Below are positions 36,931 to 45,477 of a DNA stretch of 46,694 nt, one piece after another (within the stretch, counting starts at the first letter, position 1; each line of letters begins with the position of its first letter). The DNA lies in NCBI GenBank assembly GCA_016928865.1, contig JAFGJX010000108.1, positions 1 to 46,694 on the forward strand, written 5' to 3'. The DNA comes from Spirochaetota bacterium (GTDB taxonomy: Bacteria; Spirochaetota; UBA4802; UBA5550). A program made the position numbers and the translations under genes. Under the pieces are notes generated by a model. That model did no database searches. It saw only the letters and a program-made list of their open reading frames with translations, and was not told the origin of the DNA.

Positions 36931-38427
36931 CTATCCCGCCAAGGGCGGCCGCCTGCTGAACCAGGGCGCCGCCTCCTCAAGCTGGGCGGCCAGGCGGAAG
37001 AGGGTCGCCTCGTCGCCAAACGGCGCGATGAACTGGACGCCAACCGGAAGCCCCTCCGGGGTCCAGTGAAGCGGGACCGACATTGCCGGCTGGCCGGTAA
37101 AGTTCGCGATCTGCGTGAATGGCGTTTTCGAAAGATTGGCGAAGGCTATCTGCTCCGCCAGGCCGATCCTTTTCAGGATGCCCGCGAGGCGGAGACGATT
37201 TATGATTTTCGTGCCCAGCAGTTCCAGGCCCTTTGTCTGCAGTTCTCCGATCCGTACCGGAGGCGTTGCCATCGTCGGGGTCAGGTAGATGTCAAACCGC
37301 TCATGGAACCGCGCCATGGCCCTGGCAGCGCGGTCCCACTGCCGCAGGGCCTGTACCAGTTCCTCGGCGGTGCAGGATTTTCCCAGCAGGCCGAGAAGCC
37401 AGGTGGTCTCTTCGAAATCGCTTCTCCGGGGCTTTCTGCCAAGGGCTTCCACGCTCTTGGCTATGTCCGCGGCGGTCTCGCCGTAATACATGGTAAAGTA
37501 GGAGCGCGCCAGCAGTATGCCATCGAGGTCCGGCTTCGATTCCTCCACGCGGTGTCCCAGTCTCTCCAGGAGGCCAGCCGCGTTCCGCACCGCTGTCACG
37601 CATTCCGGATGGACGTCCATGCCGAGAGGCGAATCGGTGGAGAAGGCGATTGTCAGCTTTCCCGGCTTTGTCCTGATCTCCTTCAGGTAGGGGCGAGCCG
37701 GCGGCGGCGCCGCGCACCGCGCGCCCGGGTCCATCCCGTTCACGAAGTCAAGCACCGCGGCGCTGTCGCGGACCGAGCGTGTCAGCACGTGCTCCACCAC
37801 CGCGCCCTGCCATCCTTCGCCGTTCACGGGACCGACCGGATTGCGTCCCCGCGTCGGCTTGAGCCCGAAGAGAGCGCAGCAGGAGGAGGGGATCCTGATC
37901 GACCCTCCGCCGTCGCCGCCGGAACCGAGCGGGACCATGCCCGCGGAAACCGCGGCCGCCGTTCCGCCGCTTGATCCGCCCGGGGTGTGGCCGGTGTTCC
38001 AGGGGTTGCGGCACGGGCCGAAGAGCTCCGGCTCGGTATAGGCCAGGAGCCCGAACTCGGGCGCGCTGGTCTTTCCCAGGATGACGAATCCCGCGTTCTT
38101 GAAGCGCCTGACCAGCTCGCTGTCGTAGTCGGGAATGAAGTTCCGGTATGCTTTCGAGCCGCACCGGAACGGGACGCCCGCATAGGGCGACACCAGGTCT
38201 TTCAGGAGAAACGGGACGCCCCTGAAGGGCCCGTCCGGCAGCCTTCCCGCAGCCGTCTTCCGGCCGATGTCGAACATGGGATGAATGACCGCGTTTATCG
38301 CCGGGTTCAGCTTCTCGATCCGGGAGATGGCTTCATCACACAACTCGGCCGGAGATATCTTCTTCTTTTTGACGAGCCCGGCCAGGCCGAGTCCGTCGTA
38401 GCGGTCATATTCCCTGAATCTTCCCAT
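36931..38427 (-). CDS. Amidase (amidase-signature family)
   Basis: A 498-residue amidase-signature enzyme with the Ser-cisSer-Lys triad visible as Lys76 (FLLKD), Ser152 (GGSSGG) and Ser176 (GGSIRIPSS). Such enzymes hydrolyse amides; family members include fatty-acid amide hydrolase, GatA and nitrile-pathway amidases. No GatB/GatC partners are nearby, and the sequence lacks features that would mark it as GatA. An AGGAGG site lies just upstream of the ATG. Substrate unknown. Confidence 0.9.
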   Translation of the reverse strand: MGRFREYDRYDGLGLAGLVKKKKISPAELCDEAISRIEKLNPAINAVIHPMFDIGRKTAAGRLPDGPFRGVPFLLKDLVSPYAGVPFRCGSKAYRNFIPDYDSELVRRFKNAGFVILGKTSAPEFGLLAYTEPELFGPCRNPWNTGHTPGGSSGGTAAAVSAGMVPLGSGGDGGGSIRIPSSCCALFGLKPTRGRNPVGPVNGEGWQGAVVEHVLTRSVRDSAAVLDFVNGMDPGARCAAPPPARPYLKEIRTKPGKLTIAFSTDSPLGMDVHPECVTAVRNAAGLLERLGHRVEESKPDLDGILLARSYFTMYYGETAADIAKSVEALGRKPRRSDFEETTWLLGLLGKSCTAEELVQALRQWDRAARAMARFHERFDIYLTPTMATPPVRIGELQTKGLELLGTKIINRLRLAGILKRIGLAEQIAFANLSKTPFTQIANFTGQPAMSVPLHWTPEGLPVGVQFIAPFGDEATLFRLAAQLEEAAPWFSRRPPLAG

Positions 38428-38456
38428 GTGAGCCTCCTGTGAATGCTTCCGGTTAT

Positions 38457-39182
38457 TTACAGTGCGGACCTGATTGCCGCGTGAGCCCTGTCCATTAGCT
38501 CCTGAATGGTTTCATCTGTGTAGCCGGCGATGCCTATCGGCGGATGGATAACGATTTTCGCCTTCCCCGGGAACAGATCGGTCGTGTTCGGGGGCAGTAT
38601 TTTTTCTGTTCCGGTGATGGTGATGGGGAGCACGGGCAGGCCGAGATCGAGCGCCATCTTGAAGGCGCCCTTCTTGAATTCACCGAGGGAGCCGTCCCTG
38701 CTCCTGGTGCCTTCCGGAAAGAAGATGACCGAGGTGCCATTGACGATCTTTGATTTCGCCTCGTTTAATGAAGCGAGGGCGCGTTCGTGGTTGGTGCGGT
38801 CTATGAAAATATGACCCACCTTTTCGCACCCGATGCCGATGCCGGGTACTTTCCTCAATTCCTGCTTCATGACCCATTTGAAGTCGATGCCCAGCCAGCC
38901 GTACAGGACGAAGATGTCGTACTGACTCCGGTGGTTCGAGACGATCACGTAGGATTGCTTTTTTTCGATATGCTCCCTGCCGGCAACCGAAACGCAGATG
39001 GGGGTCAGATATCCGTTCAGCCGCGACCATATGACGCCGCAGATGAAGCTGGTTATCCTCGGGTTTGTGACCATGACGAGAATGATGGTCAGAGAGCCGA
39101 AAAAAAGGGTCGATGCCGCGAGATAGGGGATGAATACAAGCCACTTGTACGGCTGGTAGAGAATATGGAGAACTTTCTTCAT
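38457..39182 (-). CDS. 1-acyl-glycerol-3-phosphate acyltransferase-like protein (PlsC family)
   Basis: A 241-residue acyltransferase with an N-terminal hydrophobic region (FIPYLAASTLFFGSLTIILVMV) and the HX4D motif in NHRSQYD, then FIDRTNHERA and FFPEGTRS. PlsC-type enzymes transfer an acyl chain to lysophosphatidic acid in phospholipid synthesis; acceptor specificity cannot be read here. Followed by the amidase gene on the same strand after about 30 bases. Membrane-associated. Confidence 0.9.
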   Translation of the reverse strand: MKKVLHILYQPYKWLVFIPYLAASTLFFGSLTIILVMVTNPRITSFICGVIWSRLNGYLTPICVSVAGREHIEKKQSYVIVSNHRSQYDIFVLYGWLGIDFKWVMKQELRKVPGIGIGCEKVGHIFIDRTNHERALASLNEAKSKIVNGTSVIFFPEGTRSRDGSLGEFKKGAFKMALDLGLPVLPITITGTEKILPPNTTDLFPGKAKIVIHPPIGIAGYTDETIQELMDRAHAAIRSAL

Positions 39183-39224
39183 AGCTGTTCCTTATTGAAT
39201 ATGACGCGTTTGCTCCCCGATTCT

Positions 39225-41084
39225 TCAGGGTAATTTGCTCAGGACGAGCAGCGTGATATCATCCTTGTGCGGAGCGGTCCCGACAAACCGGTTAAAATCC
39301 CCGATAATGAAATCGAGGATTTCTCTGGCGGATCCGGAGGGCGCATTTTTAAATGCCCGCATCAGGCGTTCCTCGCCGTAGCTCTCCCTGTTTGAATTGA
39401 AGCACTCGGTCAGGCCGTCCGTGTATGCCAGCAGTGAATCGCCCGGAGCAACGGTGAACGTAAGGACGTCATACTCGCCTGAAAGTCCCTCTTTGCCCAG
39501 GAGCATTCCCTTTATCTCCCTGTCGTGAGGTTTTACATGGAGCACATTGCCGGTCTTTCTTCTTTTTATCATCAGGTCGGGATGGCTCGCGTTGACGTAT
39601 TCAATTGAATTGTTATTCAGCCGGAGCAGAATGCCGGTCAGGTAGCTGTCGACCGACCCTATCTCGGCTATCAGGTCGCGGTTGATGTCCTCTATTGTTT
39701 TCGCGAGGCCCGCGCCGGTCATCATGTTGAAATGCCGGGAAATGATCGAACGGGCCAGCAGGGTGATGAGGCCGGAGGAGATCCCGTGGCCGGAAACGTC
39801 AAAAACCGAGACGCCGTTCAGCTTTCCGTTGCTTTCGTAGAAATCGTAAAAGTCGCCCGAGACCCCCATCATCGGCCGGATGAAAAACGCCGCGTCCCAT
39901 TCGGCGCTAGCCGGGGGCCTTTGCGGGAAGAGCTGGAATTGAATGTTGGCGGCCAGGGCCGTTTCCTGCTCGGATATCTTCTGCCGGAGGCTCAGCTCCA
40001 TGTTCGCCACTTTCAGCTCGGCTTCCTGCTGCTTGAGATCCGTGATGTCCCGTACCACGAAAACCATGCCCACCGTGTGCTCTTCCAGCTCGCGGATTGC
40101 GGTTGCGGCTATGCTCAGGGTGCGCGTTCTGCCGTCCGGCGCGGTATAGAGCATCTCGAGGTTGCGTATGATGCCGTCATCCAGAGAGTCAAGGAATTCG
40201 TCGGTAAAGTGTTTCCTGCCGATGATGTCAATCGCCCGCTTCCCGATCATGTCCTTTGCATTGATGTGAAAAAGGTCGCTGGCCGCTTGGTTCACCAGGT
40301 GAACGACACCCAGGTTGTCAACCGCGATAAGCGCGTCCGACATGGTCGATATGATCGCCTGCGCGGCGAAGGTGGGCGTAATCTCGATCACCCGGTATTT
40401 CTGAATGAGCCATATGGCCAGTATGACGAAAACCATGAAGGGGATGTAGCCGAAGGGGTATACCGGTATCCCGTATTTCGCGATAAAATCAACGACGCCG
40501 ATGGAGCAGACTCCCAGCGCGGCAGCCATCGCCTTGATGCGTTTCTGGTAGATGGAGCCCGGCGCCGCTTTAGCATGTTCCCTGTAGGCATGGAACACGC
40601 AGAGCGGTATTATCGTGAAGAAATAGATCAGAAACGGGATGCTCAGCCACCCGTATTTCGGATAGAATCCCCACCAGTAATGGTAGACTGATGAGATCAT
40701 GGCGTCCGTGAATATGATCGCCACTGAAAAAGATGCGGAGATAACCCAGTTGAAGATGGCGAGGCGCTTCCATTGCTGGAAGATCCCGAGGCCACGGATA
40801 ACGAACAGGTAGATGGCCGCCGGGATGCAGGGGACGCCGATGTACCCCGCCTTGGCCCAGAACAGGGCAACAACCTCGTTGTTGCTGGAATACATGAATG
40901 TAAAAGTCAGGAACCATTCGCTGAACGCCAGTGACACGATGAACAGGTCGACGCTCAGCAGGGAGAGGCGTTCGCGTATCAGCGGGATGATCCCGGTGAT
41001 AAAAATACCAACGGTTACAACAGCGGTTGGTATGGAATAGGGACTGAAGGTGTAATTCGCTACATTGAGTACCTGTTCGATCAT
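39225..41084 (-). CDS. 7TM-PAS-PP2C (SpoIIE-type) signalling phosphatase
   Basis: A 619-residue membrane signalling protein. Residues of about 1-225 form seven hydrophobic segments of the histidine-kinase N-terminal 7TM type (e.g. IPTAVVTVGIFITGIIPLI, VDFIAKYGIPVYPFGYIPFMVFVILAIWLI). A PAS domain follows (MSDALIAVDNLGVVHLVNQAAS), then a linker coiled coil, then a C-terminal PP2C/SpoIIE phosphatase domain with SGDFYDF, FDVSGHGISSGL, DSLLAYTDGLTE and DDITLLVL (metal-binding Asp residues). Such proteins usually dephosphorylate an anti-sigma-antagonist; no anti-sigma gene is nearby. It may be the head of a stress or sensory pathway. Confidence 0.88.
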   Translation of the reverse strand: MIEQVLNVANYTFSPYSIPTAVVTVGIFITGIIPLIRERLSLLSVDLFIVSLAFSEWFLTFTFMYSSNNEVVALFWAKAGYIGVPCIPAAIYLFVIRGLGIFQQWKRLAIFNWVISASFSVAIIFTDAMISSVYHYWWGFYPKYGWLSIPFLIYFFTIIPLCVFHAYREHAKAAPGSIYQKRIKAMAAALGVCSIGVVDFIAKYGIPVYPFGYIPFMVFVILAIWLIQKYRVIEITPTFAAQAIISTMSDALIAVDNLGVVHLVNQAASDLFHINAKDMIGKRAIDIIGRKHFTDEFLDSLDDGIIRNLEMLYTAPDGRTRTLSIAATAIRELEEHTVGMVFVVRDITDLKQQEAELKVANMELSLRQKISEQETALAANIQFQLFPQRPPASAEWDAAFFIRPMMGVSGDFYDFYESNGKLNGVSVFDVSGHGISSGLITLLARSIISRHFNMMTGAGLAKTIEDINRDLIAEIGSVDSYLTGILLRLNNNSIEYVNASHPDLMIKRRKTGNVLHVKPHDREIKGMLLGKEGLSGEYDVLTFTVAPGDSLLAYTDGLTECFNSNRESYGEERLMRAFKNAPSGSAREILDFIIGDFNRFVGTAPHKDDITLLVLSKLP

Positions 41085-41133
41085 ACAGGGCCGAATCCTA
41101 TTCTGGTATGGTTATATCAATCAGATGAGACAG

Positions 41134-41165
41134 ACTATACTGCATGATTTTAGAAAAAATGTCAA
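41134..41165 (-). promoter_or_regulatory. Putative promoter of the PP2C phosphatase gene
   Basis: On the minus strand TTGACA (41165-41160), 20-base spacer, TATAGT (41139-41134), 50 bases upstream of the ATG at 41084. The -35 overlaps the end of the small broken ORF at 41162-41347. Confidence 0.4.
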
Positions 41166-41347
41166 TAAAAATGAAAAACCCCCCTGATTATCGCCACAAG
41201 GATGGAAATCGCAAAGATGATCCATGACCCCGTGCCGGGGGAAGACCGCATCCGGTCGCCTGTCCGCTATTCCCGGACCGCGCCCTGCGCCGCGATCAGG
41301 GGAAAGTCCTTCTCGTTGGGAATGGGCGTGCTCTTCGGTTTTTTCAT
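41162..41347 (-). pseudogene. Tiny membrane-protein frame interrupted by an amber codon
   Basis: An ATG at 41347 with a perfect AGGAGG five bases upstream starts MKKPKSTPIPNEKDFPLIAA... (26 residues) and meets TAG at 41269-41267. The same frame then continues to a TGA at 41164 and encodes a hydrophobic segment, SWIIFAISILVAII, and a basic end. Read through, it would be a 61-residue tail-anchored protein. It lies 30 bases downstream of the dehydrogenase gene on the same strand. Either the TAG is a recent nonsense change or sequencing error, or a 26-residue peptide is followed by a second short frame (ATG inside). Confidence 0.4.
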
Positions 41348-41376
41348 GATAGCCTCCTTTATGCTTCCTGATCCGG

Positions 41377-42366
41377 TTATTGTATCTGATTGATGATGAA
41401 ATCGGGCATGCCGCCGTTCAGGACCGCAACCACGTTCCGTATCGCCGCGGTGATTATCCGCATTTTTGATTCCTGGGTGACGCCCGCGATGTGCGGGGTG
41501 AGCACCATCCGCGCGTCCTTCATCGCGAGAAGGGGGTTCCGGATCCCGACCGGTTCCTCTGAAAAGACATCGAGCGCTGCGCCAGCGAGGCGCTTTTCTC
41601 CGAGCGCCCTGGCCAGCGCCCCCTCGTCGATCACTTCGCCGCGCGCGACATTTATGATGAAGGAGCCCGGCTTCATCAGGGCGATCCTGTTTTCGCTGAT
41701 CATGTTCCTGGTTTCATCCGTGAGGGGGCAGTGGATGCTGACGATGTCCGATATCTTCAGCAGCTCTTCGAGATCGCGGAAGGGGATGCCGAATTTTTTT
41801 TCTTCATCGGCGGACAGCCGCACGGGATCGAAGTACGCGGCGCTGACGCCGAACGGCCCCAGGCGCTCGGCAATCGCCTTCCCGATGCGTCCCATGCCCA
41901 CCAGGCCCCAGCTTTTGCCCTGGAGGTCGAAAGAGCCGATATCCATCTGCCGCCATTCGCCCGCCGCGGTAGTGCCGTGCGCCATGATCAGGTTTTTAAG
42001 CAGACAGAGTGCGGCGAGCACCACGTGCTCTGCCACGCTTGTCGTGTTTGCCCCGGCGGTGTTCGCCACCGGAATGCCCGCAGCGGTGAAGGCGTCAACG
42101 TCGATGTTCTGATACCCGACGCTCGGCTGCTGGACCAGCTTCACCTTCTTCGCGGCGCGGGCCATCCCGGCGGTGAGGCTCCTGACAAAGGTGTAGTCCC
42201 CGAAGATGATGTCCGCGTCCTTCAGCAGACCGATGATCTCGCTGTCCGGCAGCTGGTATGCGCCGATGACCTCGAAGCCGTCAGGCTCCGCGCAGCCGTT
42301 TCCCTTGATCATCATGGTCAGCAGCTCCGGACCAAGGGTGCAGAGCGAAACAATTCTTTTCTTCAC
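41377..42366 (-). CDS. D-2-hydroxyacid dehydrogenase (NAD-dependent)
   Basis: A 329-residue member of the D-isomer-specific 2-hydroxyacid dehydrogenase family. NAD-binding motif GMGRIGKAIAERLG, then DPVRLS as the adenine-ribose acidic region, NVARGEVIDEGAL with the catalytic Arg/Glu, and TPHIAG with the active-site His. The family includes glyoxylate/hydroxypyruvate reductases, phosphoglycerate dehydrogenase and D-lactate dehydrogenases; the substrate cannot be fixed. A GTG at 42366 with GGAGGTGG upstream is the start; a longer frame runs into the iclR gene. Likely transcribed with iclR upstream and controlled by it. Confidence 0.88.
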   Translation of the reverse strand: MKKRIVSLCTLGPELLTMMIKGNGCAEPDGFEVIGAYQLPDSEIIGLLKDADIIFGDYTFVRSLTAGMARAAKKVKLVQQPSVGYQNIDVDAFTAAGIPVANTAGANTTSVAEHVVLAALCLLKNLIMAHGTTAAGEWRQMDIGSFDLQGKSWGLVGMGRIGKAIAERLGPFGVSAAYFDPVRLSADEEKKFGIPFRDLEELLKISDIVSIHCPLTDETRNMISENRIALMKPGSFIINVARGEVIDEGALARALGEKRLAGAALDVFSEEPVGIRNPLLAMKDARMVLTPHIAGVTQESKMRIITAAIRNVVAVLNGGMPDFIINQIQ

Positions 42367-42427
42367 TGGCCACCTCCATATATGTGGTGAGTCACCGCGG
42401 GCCTGCGCGATCATCACCCGTATTGTA

Positions 42428-43192
42428 TCAATGTTCCCTGCGGTACCCGAGCCGGGTTGAAATCTCGAAGCTGACATACTGTACCGCGTTTACAATCTCC
42501 TCCCTGTTCTTTTCGATGGTGAACGAGTTCCCAGACACGGAGAAGGCGGCAAGGCAGTGTCCCCGGCTGTTGAATACCGGCGCGCTTATGCACGAAAGCC
42601 CGGTTACGGATTCCTGGAGGTCAAAGCCGATCCCTTCGGTGCGAATCCGGCCGAGCTCGGCCAGGAAGTCGTCGCGGGTGCCTATGGACCTGTCAGTCAG
42701 CCTCGGAAAGGTGAAGTCGCGTATAATCGCGTCCCGCTTTCCCGGGTCCATGTAGGCGAACAGGACTTTCCCGATGCCGGAGGTGTGGAACGGGATCAGC
42801 GACCCTGGCTGAGGGTACACCATGAAGCGCGAGGTCGGGTCGGTACGCAGCACGATCACCACGTTGTTTCCCACCATCATCCCCACCTGTACGGCCTCGT
42901 TGAACTGGCGGCACAGATGTTCCATCCAGTCGCGTGCCTGCACTGCGAGGTCCATGGTTGAGATATATTTCATGCCGAGCTGAAAAAGCGTCGGTCCCAG
43001 CATGTATTTGCTGGTAAGCTGGTCCTTCTCCAGATAGCCGATCTCTTCAAGGGTCCGCACCAGGCTCTGGACCGTCGGCTTTGGCAGACCCAGCAATTTC
43101 GCCATTTCGGTGATTCCGTACGCCCTGGATTCCTGCGTGAAGAGATTCAGAATTCCGGCCGCTTTTTTTAGTGATTGTATTGATCCGGGCAT
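42428..43192 (-). CDS. IclR-family transcriptional regulator
   Basis: A 254-residue IclR protein: N-terminal winged helix (SLKKAAGILNLFTQESRAYGITEMAKLLGLPKPTVQSLVRTLEEIGYL), then the effector-binding domain with VVIVLRTD, GIGKVLFAYM and a C-terminal region with SCISAPVFNSRGHCLAAFSVSG. Members regulate carboxylic-acid and aromatic catabolism by binding small acids. The ATG at 43192 lies inside an operator-rich stretch. The next gene is a 2-hydroxyacid dehydrogenase, so a hydroxyacid may be the effector (inference). Confidence 0.9.
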   Translation of the reverse strand: MPGSIQSLKKAAGILNLFTQESRAYGITEMAKLLGLPKPTVQSLVRTLEEIGYLEKDQLTSKYMLGPTLFQLGMKYISTMDLAVQARDWMEHLCRQFNEAVQVGMMVGNNVVIVLRTDPTSRFMVYPQPGSLIPFHTSGIGKVLFAYMDPGKRDAIIRDFTFPRLTDRSIGTRDDFLAELGRIRTEGIGFDLQESVTGLSCISAPVFNSRGHCLAAFSVSGNSFTIEKNREEIVNAVQYVSFEISTRLGYRREH

Positions 43193-43199
43193 TGTTTTA

Positions 43200-43256
43200 A
43201 TTGTATGACAATATAATACAATTTATGATATTGTCATAATGAAATTGTTCTGTCAA
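43200..43256 (-). promoter_or_regulatory. iclR promoter with interlocked operators
   Basis: Two overlapping inverted repeats: ATTGTAT (43200-43206) with ATACAAT (43216-43222), and TGACAATAT (43206-43214) with ATATTGTCA (43228-43236). On the minus strand TTGACA (43256-43251), 20-base spacer, TATCAT (43230-43225) forms a promoter that the repeats would cover. A further ATTGTAT at 42422-42428 lies between iclR and the dehydrogenase. Confidence 0.55.
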
Positions 43257-43310
43257 TGATAATCAGGGGGTCAGAGTAAAAATAAAATAAATATATCCTC
43301 CATCGCATTG

Positions 43311-44093
43311 TCATTGATTAAATTTCGGCCTTCTCTTTTCCAGAAAGGCCCGGATTCCTTCGACCCCGTCTCTATGAGCGGCGCAGGTTGATAATCCGAG
43401 CCGTTCCGCTTCCAATTGTGTCTCAAATGTGCTGGAAAAGGAATTATTGAGCAGTTGTTTTGACCAACCAAATGAATGGAGTGAAATGTTGCATATCCGC
43501 GTAATTAATTTTTCAGATTCAGGGATCAGCTCCTTATCACTGACGATTTGATGTATCAGTCCGTATTCAAGCGACTTTTCAGGAGAAAGTGGTTCGTCGA
43601 ATGCGATAATTTCCATCGCCCGGGCCATGCCAACAAGTCGCTGGAGTGAGGCGGTGCCGCCTCCGTCAATGGACAGGCCGTTTGATGTAAAGCCCTGTTT
43701 AAACAGCGCGCTTTTCGCCATGATCCGGAAATCGCAGGCAAGCGCCAGGGAAAAACCGCCGCCTGCGGCGATACCGTTGATTGCCGCGATTACCGGTTTT
43801 TTCATATTTCTGATTTCGGTTATTGACTGGTGGAATCGGCTTGATAGTTCATGAAATGCTGTGGCGGGGCCATGCGGGTGCGCGGAGGCCCATTTAAGGT
43901 CGCCGCCGGTGCAGAATGACCTGCCGGTACCGGATATAATTATCCCTCTAATGCTTTCGTCACAGGCAAGCGATATGATGGTGTTCGCAAATTGGGTAAT
44001 CGTGTCAAGGTTGAATGAATTATAGGTCGGCGGATCATTAAAAATTACTTTTGCAACAGTGCCGTTTGTTTCATGAATGATGGTTTCCTTCAT
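43311..44093 (-). CDS. Crotonase-fold enoyl-CoA isomerase-like enzyme
   Basis: A 260-residue enoyl-CoA hydratase/isomerase superfamily protein. Oxyanion-hole segments are GRSFCTGGDLK and NGIAAGGGFSLALACD. Where true hydratases have the catalytic Glu in a QPEI segment, this one has KQGFTSNGLSIDGGGT, so only an Asp (as in isomerases such as PaaG or in 4-chlorobenzoyl-CoA dehalogenase) is available; the region AMEIIAFDEPLSPEKSL follows. That points to isomerase or related rather than hydratase action. AGGAGG lies about 8 bases upstream of the ATG. Lower G+C than its neighbours. Confidence 0.85.
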   Translation of the reverse strand: MKETIIHETNGTVAKVIFNDPPTYNSFNLDTITQFANTIISLACDESIRGIIISGTGRSFCTGGDLKWASAHPHGPATAFHELSSRFHQSITEIRNMKKPVIAAINGIAAGGGFSLALACDFRIMAKSALFKQGFTSNGLSIDGGGTASLQRLVGMARAMEIIAFDEPLSPEKSLEYGLIHQIVSDKELIPESEKLITRICNISLHSFGWSKQLLNNSFSSTFETQLEAERLGLSTCAAHRDGVEGIRAFLEKRRPKFNQ

Positions 44094-44180
44094 ATGGTGC
44101 CTCCTGTTGTTCCTTGAGCTAACAGGCCCGAAACATGCCGGTCACAGTCGCACGGCCGGCACGGTCTGCCTTTTTCGTTA

Positions 44181-44906
44181 TTATGCAAATTCAATTTTTT
44201 TGGTTATAATCGTCCCACCGTCAATTTTTACTGTTCTATATCCGTACCGGAGGGATTCAAGCTCAATTATTTCCGAATCTCTTTTGACCTGCACCAGCGC
44301 GGATTGAGTCACGTACTGGGTAATGCCGCCGATTGTCTGCATGTGGCTCGTGTGATAATGGCCGCAGAATAGCGTTATCGCTTTACCGGACTCGAGCAGG
44401 AGCCGGCCGACCTCTTCCCGGTTTTTCAGGTGATAGAGCCTGTCCATGGCGGTGTTTCCGCAGTCGAATACGGGATGATGGCTGAAGAGCACGATCCGCT
44501 TTCGGGCGTCAACGATTTGCTCCCCGAGCCAGCGCAGTTGAGCGGGACCAACGACTCCGGAGCTTGTGTCGATGAAAATGAACGCGTTATCGCCGGTCTC
44601 GATTGTGTAAGAGAGCTCGCTGCCCCTGAGACGCTCCGGCACGTCCGGTATCTCGCGGAACGAGCCCACTTCATCATGATTGCCCAGTGTGATGTAGTGC
44701 GCCATGCCCAAAGATCTGATCAGGTCGAAGAGCCAGCCGAGCGAGTCGCTGCTTCCAAAATCGCCGGTCATCACCAGGGTGCCGATGCCCCTGCTGCGTA
44801 TATCATTCAGGATCTGTTGAATATTTTTTCTGGCGTCGATTCCGCAGCGTTTGGCCAGGGAGTCGTCGAGGTGCAGGTCGGTGATGTGTGCAAAAACGGC
44901 ATCCAT
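44181..44906 (-). CDS. Calcineurin-like metallophosphoesterase (CpdA-like)
   Basis: A 241-residue phosphoesterase with the full two-metal motif set: DLHLDD (D-x-H), GDFGSSD, GNHDE, SHHPVFD and GHYHTSH. This is the class III cyclic-nucleotide phosphodiesterase (CpdA) layout; real substrates of such enzymes vary from cAMP to phospholipids. Cytoplasmic, no signal peptide. Located between the crotonase gene (75 bases away) and a small HhH protein gene, all on the minus strand. Confidence 0.9.
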   Translation of the reverse strand: MDAVFAHITDLHLDDSLAKRCGIDARKNIQQILNDIRSRGIGTLVMTGDFGSSDSLGWLFDLIRSLGMAHYITLGNHDEVGSFREIPDVPERLRGSELSYTIETGDNAFIFIDTSSGVVGPAQLRWLGEQIVDARKRIVLFSHHPVFDCGNTAMDRLYHLKNREEVGRLLLESGKAITLFCGHYHTSHMQTIGGITQYVTQSALVQVKRDSEIIELESLRYGYRTVKIDGGTIITKKIEFA

Positions 44907-44999
44907 CTCTATGCTTCTCCCCGGGCACTATTTTTCTGAGGATATGTCCCTGCAGGCCGCGAGTCGTACCGCCGCGTGATACATCTGTCCGGATTTACT

Positions 45000-45260
45000 C
45001 TACCTGTCTTTCCAGTTCCACCATTTCAGCAGATCCGGATCGTGCTGTTTGTTTTCCGCAAAATAGACCGCGCATCGAAAAACATATAATACGCATTTAT
45101 CCACAGGGGCTTTTCGTATCCTGCACAGCGAGTCGTAAAGAGTTTCCGGTTTTTTACCCTTCAGGTCCTCAACGCAGGTTATTCCAATATCGAGCAGGTC
45201 CTTTTCTATACTGGGTCCGATACCGGGCGCGTCCTGCAGGTTTGATCTGTTGTTTTTCAT
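45000..45260 (-). CDS. Cdd1-family helix-hairpin-helix protein
   Basis: An 86-residue protein. The N-terminal part, NLQDAPGIGPSIEKDLLDIGI, is a helix-hairpin-helix motif, followed by VEDLKGKKPETLYDSLCRI and CVLYVFRCAVYFA, matching the pathogenicity-locus Cdd1 family (mostly unknown, presumed nucleic-acid binding). Start is the ATG at 45260 giving MKNNRSNLQ; an earlier in-frame ATG (45275) is possible. No clear ribosome binding site. Confidence 0.8.
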   Translation of the reverse strand: MKNNRSNLQDAPGIGPSIEKDLLDIGITCVEDLKGKKPETLYDSLCRIRKAPVDKCVLYVFRCAVYFAENKQHDPDLLKWWNWKDR

Positions 45261-45477
45261 GGCTTGATACTGCATGGATGTATAAGGTCAGGGATATGGT
45301 TTTGCAAGAACATTTTCATTAATATGGGTCGGGCGAGGGCGGCGGTCTGCAATAAAGTACTTGCAATTATTCCGAAATACGGTTATGAACAGGCGGGAAG
45401 CGCTATCGTGTTGTGTTACTCATGATACACAGGGCGGCGCGCCGGTCCCGGCCATCGATATTAAAGAGAGGTGCCAT

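Noticed and set aside
41162..41347. Amber codon read as pyrrolysine or a recoded residue
   Set aside because: No evidence in the window for pyl genes or a recoding element; nonsense or error is simpler.
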